Assembly: GCA_947471745.1 (NCBI GenBank)
Contig: CANJKZ010000952.1
Coordinates: 1,780,001-1,844,000, forward strand
DNA: 64,000 nucleotides
Source of the DNA: Closterium sp. Naga37s-1
Lineage: Eukaryota > Streptophyta > Zygnematophyceae > Desmidiales > Closteriaceae
Direction: 5' to 3'
Shown here in pieces: positions 35,655 to 47,200 of the stretch (positions within the stretch are counted from its first letter, which is position 1; every line of letters starts with the position of its first letter). The position numbers were made by a program, and so were the translations under genes. A model generated the notes under the pieces. That model was not told the DNA's origin, ran no database searches, and worked only from the letters and a program-made list of their open reading frames with translations.

Positions 35655-37211
35655 CTACAGCAACCGAGGGCCTACCTCAACAAGCCCCAACTGCACACAG
35701 AACCTGTGGTGGTCACCAAGCGCCAGGGCCTTGGTGAAGACGTCTGCAGTGTTGGCCTCTGAGGCCACAAAGTCCAGGCGTGCCTGGCCGCGTCGCTGCA
35801 GCTCTCGCAGGAGGAAGTACCTCACGTCAATATGCTTCACTCTGCTCTCCAGTCGAGGCTCTCGACACAGGAGGATCATGGCCTTGTTGTCAACGTACAA
35901 GGTCGGTGCAGAGCGAGGCCGCTCACCAAGGTCGGCGAGCAAGAAGGTCAACCAGCGAAGCTCCTGTGCCGCCATGGCACCAGCGTAGATCTCTGCCTCT
36001 GCACTGGAAGTAGCCACAGACGACGACCGTGTAGACCTCCACGACACAGCACCAGCTCCCAGACTGAAGCAGTAACCCTGAGTCGAGCGCTGAGTCTCCA
36101 CGTCGTCAGCGTAGGAAGAGTCGCAGTGACCAGTCAACGCCACTGGCTGAGTCCCTCCAAGCACAAGCCCCATGCCTGATGTAGTCGCCAGGTACTTCGC
36201 CACCCTCACAGTAGCTGTCCAGTGGACAGGACGGTGTCTCCCAGTCGCAACAAAGCGAGAAAGTAAGGCGAGGTCCGGCCGAGTACAAGTCATCAGGTAC
36301 ATGAGGCAGCCCACAAGCCCTGCGTAGGGACCACTAGACTCAAAGGGCTCGTCGGGAAAAGGGCCAGTGAGTCGGTGGTCAACGGCAAGAGGAGTAGGCT
36401 GTGTGGTGGAGAACTGAAACCCGAACCGCTGAAGGACCTGCTGCACCATGTGTGACTGAGTCAGTGTGATGGTGCGAGCGGCTCTGTCCCTGGTGATCTG
36501 CAGGCCAAGGTAGCGCTGCAGTTCACCAAGGTCAGTGCACTTATGTCTCTTCTGCAGTTCGGACTTCACCTCAGCCAGAGCTGCTCTGTCTGTTGTAGAA
36601 AATACCAAGTCGTCGACGTAAACCATTATAAAGAAAATAGTGGAACCAGAGCGAACAAACAGCGACGGGTCGGCAGAGGAAGGACGAAACCCAAGGTCAC
36701 GAAGCATGGAGCGAAGAGTGTCGTGCCACTCACGGGGCGACTGGCGGAGACCGTAGACTGGCCGTCTCAGGCTCCACTGGGTCCCAGGTGGGAAGGTGTC
36801 AGTGAAGCCAGGAGGGCGGCGCAGCCAGATCTCCTCGTGTAGCCGGCTCGGGAGAAACGCAGTAGAGAAGTCAAGGGAGTGCAACTCGTAGTCTCGCTGT
36901 GCTGCTACGTGCAGTAACACCCGAAGAGTAGTCATCTTCGGGGTCGGGGCGAAGGTCTGGAAGAAGTCAACTCCCTCACGCTGACTAAAACCCCTAGCCA
37001 CGTAGCGCGCCTTGAACACAGGCGGTGAACCAGGCGGCCGCTTCACCTTGAAGAGCCACATGCCATCGACTACGTTCGCCCTGGGAGGGGGAACTGCGTC
37101 GACGTAGGTGCCTGTGGATCTCCAAGACGCTAACTCCGAGGCCATAGCCGCTTTCCACTGTGAGGCCCACGCCCCTGACACTGCCTCGCGGTAAGTACGA
37201 GGAGTCGGTAT
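35655..37211 (-). pseudogene. RLC-B reverse transcriptase and RNase H (3' part)
   Basis: The frame runs without a stop from the RLC-N insertion to TAG at 35655. It reads TIPTPRTYREAVSGAW, WLFKVKRPPGSPPVFKARY, SLDFSTAFL, VYVDDLVFST (about 36610), QRYLGLQITRD and RNase H ending ADVFTKALAL. The usual HRPDLAYPLS stretch is shortened to RPDLALLS. The upstream part continues at 44235 beyond RLC-N: GDPDALDIP on one side and TPRTYREA on the other, joined through the GGTAT duplication. Confidence 0.92.
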
Positions 37212-37337
37212 TGTCAAACATTATATGTTTACATTGTGTAGGCTATAGTGGGTTTAGCCTTAGGGGGTACAACATTCTAGGGTTTCCTACTTGTACTCCC
37301 AATCTTGTTAGTTCAAACACACTTGTTCATTCTAATG
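37212..37337 (+). repeat. 5' LTR of RLC-N
   Basis: 126 bp. TAGGGTTT is at 37278-37285. It ends in TG where the 3' copy ends in CA. Confidence 0.93.
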
Positions 37338-38560
37338 TGGCATCACGAGCCTAGGTTGCTACCTAGGACCGCTTTCTACTACGGGCCCACTATTCCGCTA
37401 GAAGCGCCCTCGTGCGCCCTACCTTACGTGCGCCCTCGTGCGCCCTCGTGCGCCCTCGTGCGCCCTCGCGCGCCCCGCCCTTCGGTCTGCCCGCGTGCCG
37501 TCCTGCAGCCCTCGCGCTGCCTCCTGCAAGCTAGTACGGCCCTTGAGCCGCCCCTGCAGGTCTGTCAGGCCCCCCGAGCCGCCTCTGCAGACCCGTCAGG
37601 CCCCCGAGCCGCCTCTACAGGCCCGTCAGGCCCGAGAGCCGCCCCTGCAGACCCGTCAGGCCCGCGCGGAGCCTTTGCCCGACCGCGCGCCGCCCCTGCA
37701 GGCTCTCGCCGCCCGCCACGTCGCCCTGCCCGCGGCGTCGCCGCCTGCCCGCGGCGTCGCCACCTGTTCGCGGCGTCGCCACCTGCCCGCGGCGTCGCCA
37801 CCTGCCCGCCGCGTCGCCCTGCCCGCGGCGTCGTCACCTGCCCGCGGCGTCGCCGCCTGCCCGCGGCGTCGCCGCCTGCCCGCGGCGTCGCCCCCTGTTC
37901 GCGGCGTCGCCACCTGCCCGCGGCGTCGCCACCTGCCCGCCGCGTCGCCCTGCCTGCCGCGTCGCCCTGCCCGCGGCGTCGCCCTGCCCGCGGCGTCGCC
38001 CCTGCCCGCCGCGTCGCTTTGCCCGCCGCGTCGCTTTGCCCGCCGCGTCGCCCCTGCCCGCCGCGTCGCCCCTGCTCATTGCGTCGCCCTGCCCGCGGCG
38101 TCGCCACCTGCCCGCCGCGTCGCCCTGCCCACAGCGTCGCCCCTGCCCGCCGCGTCGCCCTGCCCGCCGCGTCGCCCCTGCCCGCGCGTCGCCCCTGCCC
38201 GCTGAGTCGCCCTGACCTAACCCGCACCTGGCCTCTGGAGCAGCTGCCCCTGCAGCAGCCGCCCCTGGCCCCTGGAGCAGCCGCCCCTGCAGCAGCCGCC
38301 CCTGTCCCCTGGAGCAGCCGCCCCTGCAGCAGCCGCCCCTGACCACTGGAGCAGCCGGCCACTGGAGCAGCCGCCACTGCAGGAGCCGCCCCTCGCCCCT
38401 GGAGCAGCCGCCCCTGCAGCAGCCGCCCCTGGCCACTGGAGCAGCCGCCCCTGGAGCAGCTGCCACTGCAGGAGCCGCCCCTGGCCCCTGGAGCAACCGC
38501 CCCTGGAGCAGCCGCCCCTGGAGCGGCCGCTGTGGCGGCCCCGCAGTCGCCTCGCTCGTA
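37338..38560 (+). repeat. Leader of RLC-N: hairpin, GGGCCC palindrome and two minisatellites
   Basis: A perfect 7-bp hairpin CCTAGGT/ACCTAGG with loop TGCT (37350-37367) and GGGCCC (37383-37388) follow the primer site. 37720-38210 is an approximately 20-bp repeat (GCCCGCGGCGTCGCCACCT). 38230-38530 is a 15- or 33-bp repeat of CTGGAGCAGCCGCCCCTGCAG, closely resembling the repeat in NA-E. Long open frames on both strands here (for example 37305-38342) are repeat products. Confidence 0.8.
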
Positions 38561-38652
38561 CGCCTGCCCTTCCCACCACTGGTGAGCACTGCCCTGCCCG
38601 TGCTGCTACTGCTGTTACTGCTGCTGCTACTGCTTCTACTGCTGCTCCTGGC

Positions 38653-41600
38653 GTGGCCAGATGCAGCTCCAGGGCCGTCCGTACTGCTCGCTGCCCGTAC
38701 GTCATTCGCGCAGGTGTCCGGACTGGTCAGCCTTGCGGGACAAGTGGTCACACAGAGTCCCACTGCTTCGCCCGTCTGGGCGACGTTTGGCGTACAGAGC
38801 TTGGCGACGACGCTGAGCTCCCCGACTGGGTGGAGCTGCTTAGGCAGAGGGTAGATATCTTTGCTCTTGACTATGATGCTATCCTCACTGCCATGTATGC
38901 ATTGTCTACTAGTGCTGAGAGTGCCTGTCACCTGTGTGTGCCGCCTGACCCCGGTATCCAGTCTGCTGCTCTAGGTACTGGTGAGGCTGCTGCTCTAAGT
39001 GCTAGAGTGTCTGTTGCCCCAGGTGCTGGTGAGGCTGCTGCTCTAGGTACTCGTGAGTCTGCCCCCCCTGGTACTGAGTCTACTGAGGCACTGCACACCT
39101 TCACACTGGACTCAGGTGCTTCTCGCTGTTTCTTTCGTGACCGCACTGCCCTTGAGCAGCTTGCTCTGCCAGTTGCTGTCTCCCTTGCTGACCCCTCTGG
39201 GGGTCCGGTCATTGCGACCTCCTCCACTGTCCTTCCTTGTCCTGCGGTTCCGTCGGGCACACTGTCAGGACTCCACCTCCCCTCGTTCTCTACGAACTTG
39301 GTGGCGGGTTGTGCGCTCCAGGACGGGGGTGTCCACCAGTTCTCCCCTGCCTACGAGCGCGTGACACACTGCACGTGTGCTCGGACGGGCCGTCACCTGG
39401 CTACCTTCACTCGGCAGCCGGGGTCGGACCTGTACACACTGACCACTGAGTCCCCTCAGGTAGCTGCGTCTGCGTCTGCTTCAGGTCAGCTGTCTGCCCC
39501 CTGCTCGTGTCGCTCTCTAGCACACGAGACCGTCCTCTGGCACCACCGCCTTGGTCACCCGTCAGTGCAGCGCCTTCGTGCCATGCACAAACGGTACCTT
39601 GTCTCTGGTCTTCCCCGGGTACTCCCTCCCCTCCCACCCTCGCCTGCGCCTCCCTGTCTTCCTTGTGTCGAGGGGCGGCAGCGCGCCGCTCCTCACTCCT
39701 CCTCGTTTCCCCCGACGACTGCTCCCTTGCAGACGCTCCACATGGACGTGTGGGGCCCAGCCCGCGTCCGTGGACAGGGTCAGGAGAGGTACTTCCTGAT
39801 CGTTGTTGACGACTACTCGCGCTACACCACGGTCTTCCCCTTGCGCACCAAGGGTGAGGTCCCTGATGTTTTGATCCCTTAAATCCGCGCTCAGCGAGCG
39901 GTTCCACTCGGACTTTCCTGTCTTGCGTCTGCACTCTGACAGAGGCGGTGAGTTCTCCTCCGACCTCTTGGCAGCCTACTGTGCGGAGCACGGCATCCGC
40001 CAGTCGTTCACGCTTCCGGCCTCTCCACAGCAGAATGGGGTTGCTGAGCGCCGCATTGGCTTGGTCATGGAGGTCGCTCGTACCTCCTTGATCCATGCGG
40101 CTGCCCCCCACTTTCTGTGGCCGTTTGCGGTCCGGTACGCTGCGCATCAGCTCAACCTCTGGCCCCGTGTCTCCTTGCCGGAGACCTCGCCCACACTGCT
40201 GTGGACGGGGGAGGTTGGCGATGCGTCGCGTTTCCGGGTCTGGGGATCTCGAGCTTTTGTCCGCGATACGTCTGCGGACAAGCTCTCCTCCCGCGCTGTT
40301 CCTTGTGTCTTCCTTGGCTTTGTCCCGGACTCGTCTGGTTGGCAGTTTTACCACGCCACCTCGCGCCGTGTCCTGCCCTCTCAGGACGTCACTTTTGACG
40401 AGTCGGTGCCCTACTACCGCCTCTTCCCCTACCGGACTGCCCCGCTCCCCCCCCGCCTCTCTTCCTCGCGCCAGGTGCTGCTGTGGTAGACCCCCTCCCC
40501 CCTCAGGGTGCCGCTCCCTCAGGTGTGTCCCAGGTAGACCCGGTTGAGCCTGTCGAGGTAGCTGTCGACTCTCGTCCTGCTAGGGGTGCTGAGCCTGAGC
40601 GTGCGGAGCCTGGGGGTGCGGAGCCTGGGGGTGCGGAGCCTGGGGTTGCGGAGTCTGGGGGTGCTGAGCCTGGGGGTGCGGAGCCTGCGGGTGCTGAGTC
40701 TGGGGGTGCTGAGTCTGGAGGTGCTGAGCCTGGGAGTGCTACACCTGGAGGAGCTCTCTCCTCACAGCAGCTGCGTGAGTGGTACTTACAGTACTGCAGC
40801 CTCAGGAGAGGTGCTTCTGGAGCTAGGAGTGCTGCTGGAGCTGGTGCTAGTGCTTCCCCTCCTAGGCGGGAGCTGCCCTCTCCCCAGCGGCTCCGAGAGT
40901 GGTACGCTCGGCGCTGCAGTCTCCGGAGTGGCGCTCCTAGTGTCACGGACCCTGGTGCTGGAGGTGCTGCTGCTGCTGGCGGTGCTGCTGGCGCTACTGG
41001 AGGTGCTGCTGGTGCTGGAGCTGCTGGAGGTGCTGCTGCTGGCGGTGCTGCTGGCGCTGCTGGAGGTGCTGCTGGTGCTGGAGCTGCTGGAGGTGCTGCT
41101 GCTGGCGGTGCTGCTGGCGCTGCTGGAGGTGCTGCTGGTGCTGGAGCTGCTGGAGCTGCTGGAGGTGCTGCTGCTGCTGGTGGTGCTGCTGGTGCTGCTG
41201 GAGCTGCTGGAGGTGCTGGTGCTGCTGACGCTGCTGGAGGTGCTGCTGGTGCTGGTGCTACTGGAGCTGCTGGAGGTGCTGCTACTACTGGAGGTGCTGC
41301 TGGTGCTGCTGACGCTGCTGGAGGTGCTGCTGGTGCTGGTGCTGCTGGAGTTGCTGGAGGTGCTGCTACTACTGGAGGTGCTGCTGGTGGTGCTGGAGCT
41401 GCTGGAGGTGCTGGTGCTGCTGGCGGTGCTACTGGCGCTGCTGGAGGTGCTGCTGGTGCTGGTGCTGCTGGAGCTGCTGGAGCCGCTGGTCCTGGAGGTG
41501 CTCGTACTGGAGGTACTGGAGCTGCTGGGACAGGGCCTGCTGAGGGGGTTGTCGCTGGAGGTGCTGAGCCGCCGCGGCCGTACTACGTTCCACTCCTTCA

Positions 41601-43875
41601 GCAGGTTCTTGGTCTCCCGCCCTCTACTGGTCCTTCTCCTCCCCTACTGAGTCCACCGTCTGTCCAGTCGCAGTCACAGTTACAGTTTGCCTCTCTGCTG
41701 CCTGCCCCTTCTCCTTACACTGCGCCGACAGGTAGTCTTACGGAACGTCGTGAGCCTGAGTCTCGTCCTCCTTCGCCTGAGTCTAGTCCTGCGTCTCCTG
41801 AGCCTCGTCCAGAGTCGCCTGTCCGCGCTGCCCGCACTCGTCGTCGTGTTTCGCGTCAGCGTCCTCCTCCTGTCCTTGGCACTCACTATATGACCCTGCG
41901 TCCTTCCACTGCTCCACAGCGTGTCCCTCTGCCGTCTCCTCCTGCGTCCTCTCTTCCTGACGTTGCTGACCCGCCGTCAGACCTTACTCGTGCTGCCAGT
42001 CCTACTGTCGCGCGTCTCCTTGCCACTGTTGTCACTGACCCTACCTTTGAGTCCTCTGCTGCGTCTGCTCTAGTCGCTGAGCTTGTGGAATTTGCTGCCG
42101 CCTGTCGTCTAGACTACGCCGCTAGCCTTGTTGCTGAGTCTGAGTCTGTCTGTCCTCCGTCCGTCGGGGGTGAGTATGCTCTTGGCACGGACGTCCTTGA
42201 GGACAGACAGGAGGAGTTTGAGTGCTTTGCTGCTGCTTTACCTCATCTCGTGTCCATGCTGATTGCCCCTGAGGGAGACCCGGATGCACCAGACATCCCG
42301 ACCCCACGCTCCTACGCAGAGGCGATGGAGGGTCTCTACTCCTCTCAGTGGCAGACAGCCATGGACGCAGAGATGGCTTCCTGGAAGTCCACAGGCACCT
42401 ACGTTGACGAGGTTCCCCCACCTGGGGCGAACATCGTCAGTGGCATGTGGATTTTCAGGGTGAAGCGGCCGCCGGGTTCTCCGCCTGTCTTCAAGGCGCG
42501 TTACGTTGCTCGAGGCTTCAGTCAGCGAGAGGGAGTTGACTTCTTCCAGACCTTCTCTCCGACCCCGAAGATGACCACTCTTCGGGTTCTGCTGCACGTC
42601 GCTGCTCAGCGTGACTACGAGCTCCACTCTCTTGACTTCAGCACTGCGTTCCTACAGGGCAGCCTACACGAGGAGATCTGGCTGCGCCGCCCACCTGGCT
42701 TCACTGGGTCGTTCCCTCCTGGTACCCAGTGGAGCCTCCGGCGGCCAGTCTACGGTCTCCGCCAGGCACCCCGTGAGTGGCACGACACACTGAGGACTAC
42801 GCTTGCGGCTCTTGGGTTTGCTCCTTCTACTGCTGACCCGTCGCTGTTTCTACGCACCGACACCACTCTGCCGCCGTTCTACGTTCTCGTGTACGTCGAC
42901 GACTTGGTCTTTGCTACTGCTGACACTGAGGCACTCGCCCACGTGAAGTCGGAGCTGCAGAAGAGACACACGTGCACAGACCTGGGTGAGCTGACAAGCT
43001 ATCTTGGCTTGCGGATCACCCGGGACAGAGCACAGCGCACCATCACCTTGACTCAGTCACACATGGTGCAGCAGGTCCTTCAGCGCTTCCGCTTCACGTA
43101 CTCCTCGCCTCAGCCCACTCCTCTGCCTACTGGTCACTCGCTCTCAGCTCTGCCTTCGGATGAGTCCGTAGAGCCGAGTGGCCCGTATCCAGAGCTTGTG
43201 GGCTGCCTCATGTACCTGATGACCTGCACTTGACCTGACCTTGCATACCCTCTTAGCATCCTAGCACGCTATGTCGCTCCTGGCCGTCACCGGAAGGAGC
43301 ACATGGATGCAGCTAAGAGGGTGTTGCGCTACTTGTGCAGTACGTCGGGCATGGGGCTTGTGCTTGGAGGACGGCGCGACTTTGTCCTCACTGGACACTC
43401 AGACGCTTCTTGGGCTGACGACCAGGCTACGCAGCGGTCGTCTCAGGGTTACACCTTCAGCCTTGGCTCTGGCTCTGTTTCCTGGCGTTCTACACGCTCT
43501 TCCTCTGTTCTCAGCTCCAGTTGTGAGGCTGAGATCTACGCCACAGCCATGGCTGCCCAGGAGCTACGCTGGCTCACCTACTTGCTTATCGACCTCGGAG
43601 AGCGGCCTCGTTCTCCTCCAGTGCTGTACGTCGACAACAAGGCAGCCATTGCCTTGTGTCAGGAGCACAGACTGGAGCACAGAACGAAGCACATCGCTCT
43701 GCGCTACTTCCTTGCTCGAGAGCTGCAGCAGCGTGGTCAGCTTCGTCTTTCGTACGTGGCCACTCGGGCCAACACTGCTGATGTGTTCACCAAGGCGCTT
43801 CAGCCTTGTGATCATCAGCGTTTCTGTACTGTTCTAGGCCTTGTGCCTACTGTCCCTCACTTGCTCACTTCTTGA
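38653..43875 (+). pseudogene. Disabled Copia Gag-Pol of RLC-N
   Basis: The frame is open upstream into the minisatellite, and no clear start is visible. The zinc finger CX13CX4HX4C is at 38692-38766. Protease reads LDSGASRCF, then HHRLGHPS and DVWGPAR. Around 39880-39922 a small deletion creates TAA and a frame change between the integrase catalytic residues; LHSDRGGEF and SPQQNGVAERR continue one frame over (39923-40489). The original frame returns near 40483 for a long linker, with QLREWY (40771-40785), RLREWY (40891-40905) and a Gly-Ala repeat. Reverse transcriptase has YVDD (about 42895). TGA at 43231-43233 lies just before RNase H, which is otherwise open to 43875. The N-terminal Gag domain is missing, as in RLC-C. 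Confidence 0.92.
40955..41500 (+). repeat. Gly-Ala coding tandem repeat in the RLC-N linker
   Basis: GGTGCTGCTGGTGCTGGAGCTGCTGGA-type units repeat for about 540 bp without breaking the frame, giving a long Gly/Ala linker between integrase and reverse transcriptase. RLC-C has a related repeat at 29990-30650 and RLC-B at about 45100-45400. Confidence 0.85.
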
Positions 43876-44103
43876 CTCTGCTTGTACTGTGATCTCTATA
43901 TATATACCTGCATGCTTACACTTGCTAGGTTGTGATCACTGTACCTCTTGTTATATTATCAAACTGCATGTGAACTGGTCTTGTGACCACCTGCTTGTGC
44001 TCGGAATTTGTGTGGCATCCTTGAGATCCACCCTGAGCTTGTTTTGCTTTGCTTTGACTGGTCTTGTGACCCCTTGCTCTCCCCCACTTAGCCTATGGGG
44101 GTG
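43876..44103 (+). promoter_or_regulatory. 3' UTR of RLC-N with TTGT-loop hairpin pair
   Basis: GGTCTTGTGACC occurs twice, at 43977-43988 and 44060-44071. In the first copy the stem is GGTC/GACC, whereas the other elements have GGCC/GGCC at that place, a change that keeps pairing. Polypurine tract CCTATGGGGGTG precedes the LTR. Confidence 0.8.
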
Positions 44104-44229
44104 TGTCAAACATTATATGTTTACATTGTGTAGGCTATAGTGGGTTTAGCCTTAGGGGGTACAACATTCTAGGGTTTCCTACTTGTACTCCCAATCTTGT
44201 TAGTTCAAACACACTTGTTCATTCTAACA
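44104..44229 (+). repeat. 3' LTR of RLC-N
   Basis: 126 bp, ending CTAACA, followed by the GGTAT duplication. TAGGGTTT is at 44170-44177. Confidence 0.93.
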
Positions 44230-44234
44230 GGTAT

Positions 44235-47200
44235 GTCAAGGGCGTCGGGGTCTCCCTCAGGGGATAGCAGCATGGCACAGACAGAGGGAGAAGCAGCTGC
44301 CCAGTACTCCAGCTCAGACTCTCTGTCCTCTAGGACGTCACAGCCAAGGGCAAACTCACCCCCGACGGACAGAGGACGGGAGGGAGGAGCTGGCACCACA
44401 CGGGTGGTGTAGTCAAGGCGACTGGCGGCAGCAAACTCAGCGACAGCGGCAGTGAGAGCCGAGACAGACGACGGAGGGAAACGAGAGTCGGTGACAAGAG
44501 TGGCGAGGACACGAGAGACAACAGGACGAACAGCACGGTAGTAGTCAGTGACAGGAGTAGGGGGGAAAGGGAGAGAGGACGGAGGAGGAGACGGGAGAAC
44601 GGACTCAGGAGGAGGACGACGAAGAGACGAACAAAGGAGGGCAGTGCGGAGGTCGGTAACGGGAGACGAGGGACGAGCAGCGGAGGACAGGGACGGACAC
44701 GAGAGTGTGGGACACCAGGTGGAGGAGACTGCGGTGGAGGAGAAGACCAGACCGCTGGACTGTCGTCAGGAGGAGGAAACGTGGGACCAAACGCTGGAGG
44801 GGACGGAGTGTGAACAGGAGGAGAGGAGGGAAGACCAAGGGCCCGAAGGCCACTCACGGGTGGGAACAACTGCCGCTCCAGAGGGAGCTGCGGTGGGCGC
44901 GGCTGCGGCGGCGGTGTCTGCTGCTGCGGCGGCTGCTGCTGCTGCTGCTGCTGCCGCTGCTGCTCCAGCAGGTCCAACTGCCGCAACTCCTGCCGGTCCC
45001 TCTCCAACAGCACCTGCTCCTCACTCTCACGCCGACAGGCCGCCTGGAGACGCGTGTCGTGGCGGTGGGGAGGCGGAGTGGACTCCGCAGAACCAGTGTC
45101 TCCAGCTCCAGTCTCCTCAGAACCAGCACCTCCAGTGCCAGCGCCTCCAGCACCAGCACCCCCAGAACCAGCACCTCCAGGACCAGCACCCCCAGAACCA
45201 GCACCTCCTGTGCCAGCACCTCCAGCTCCAGCACCCCCAGAACTAGCACCTCCAGTGCCAGCACCTCCAGCTCCAGCACCCCCAGAACTAGCACCTCCAG
45301 TGCCAGCACCTCCAGCTCCAGCACCCCCAGAGCTAGCGCCACCTGCGCCAGCACCTCCAGCTCCAGCACCCCTCGAACGAGCACCCCCAGACCGAGCACC
45401 GCCAGCGGCTGCACTTCCAGCTCCAACACCAACCGAGTCCACAGTAACCTGTCGCGGAAGTGCCGAAGGCTGCTGAGGAGACTGTGAGGAGGACTGCCGG
45501 GAGGGAGACGCTACCTGACGCGCGGCCGAGGGAAGAGGGGTTGCGTGGGACACACCAGACGGGGCAGGACCAGGGGGGGCGGGGGTACCGGAGGAGGGGG
45601 AGCAGGAGGAGGAGAGGGGGCGAGGAAAAGGGGGGGAGGGGGTACCGGGAGACCTCGACAGGGGTACCGGGTGTAGTAGGACACGGACTCGTCAAACCGG
45701 ACGTCACGGGAGTCTAGGAACTGGTGGAGGGGAGGGTGGTAAAAGGACCAGACAGCAGAGTCCACCGGGAAACCAAGGAAGACACAGGGGACGGCGCGAG
45801 CCGAGAGCTTGTCCGCGGAGGTGTCGCGAACAAGCGCAAGGCAGCCCCAGACACGAAAGGCCGACCCAACAACAGGGGACCCGGTCCAAAGACTGGTCGG
45901 TGAAGCCTCGGGCCGTGAGACACGCGGCTGGAGGTTCAGCTGGTGTGCGGCGTAGCGAACCGCGTAGGGCCACAGAAAATGGGGCGCACGGGCATGGATC
46001 ATGGACGTGCGAGCAATGTCCATGACCAAGCCAATGCGGCGCTCGGCAACCCCATTCTGTTGTGGGGACTCCGGAGCGTCCAGGACTGTACGATGCCCTG
46101 TTCGCCGTAGAATCCGCCAAGAACGCCGGAGCGAAACTCGCCCCCACGGTCGGAGTGTAGACAACTAACACGACGACCACGAGTGCCCTCAGTGGCCAGG
46201 AGCCACCGGATCAGCGTAGCAGACACCTCGGACTTCTTCGCGAGAGGAAACACTGTGGTGTACCTGGAGAAGTCGTCGACGACCACCAGAAAGTAACGCT
46301 CCCTCCCAGATCCCTGCGTCGGGGCAGGGCCCCAGACGTCCAAGTGGAGGGTCTCGAAGGGAGCAGTGGCCGGACGAAGGGAGGAGGAGTGAGGAGTGGC
46401 GCGTAAGCGACCGGCGACGCAAGGAGTGCAAGGGGGAGCAAGTGAGGTAGGGAGCGACGGAAAGGTGCGTGGGAGACCTGTGACAAGCCCCTGGCTGGTC
46501 ATGCCGCGGAGGCGGGGGATCGACGGGTGACCAAGACGGTGGTGCCACAAGACGGTCCGGTGGGTGAGGGAGCGACAGGAGCAAGACGCAGCAACCGGAC
46601 AGGACACCGCGACCGGACTAGACACGACCACCTGGCTAGACACAGCAACTGGACTGGACACCTGGACTGGAGGGGACGCAACGACCTGAGCGGAGGACGC
46701 AACCTGGGAGCGCTCGGTGTGGAGAACGTAGAGACTGGAGCGGGGCTCCCTGGTGAACGTGGCCAGAACAGCACCAGTGGCAGCGTCTGTACAGACCGCA
46801 GTCCTCCCACCCCCCACAAAGGTAACCGTGATCCCCCTGTCCTGGAGGTAACCAACACCCACCAAGTTCCAAGTGAACGAGGGGATGTGGAGGCCGCGCA
46901 GGACACCAGAGGGGACCACAGGACACGGGAGGGTAGTGGAGCTGCGCGCAACGGCTGGTCCTGAGGTAGGATCAGCCAGAGCTACCGAAACAGGAGTGAG
47001 GAGTGGCGTGAGGGTTGTGTGGTCGCGGAAGAAGCACTGAGACGCACCGGAGTCCATCGTGAAGGACAGGGACGCCTCAGCCGGAGGGTCACCTGTCCTA
47101 GTGGCTACACAAGCACCTAGAGCAGCAACACAAGCACCTAGACTAGAAAGGCACAAGTCTACACTAGCAGGAGGCAAGCAAGCTAATCTACGAACACGCG

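Larger units (their letters stand above)
37212..44229 (+). mobile_element. Defective Copia retrotransposon RLC-N nested in RLC-B
   Basis: A 7018-bp plus-strand element with 126-bp LTRs (37212-37337 and 44104-44229) that differ only in the last two bases. Duplication GGTAT is at 37207-37211 and 44230-44234. The primer site is TGGCATCACGAGC (37338), a diverged version of the usual one. It is the youngest layer of the RLC-P, RLC-B, RLC-N stack. Confidence 0.95.

Noticed and set aside
37305..38342. 345-codon frame in the RLC-N leader and the 365-codon antisense frame
   Set aside because: Both consist of minisatellite translation; the real Gag-Pol starts downstream.
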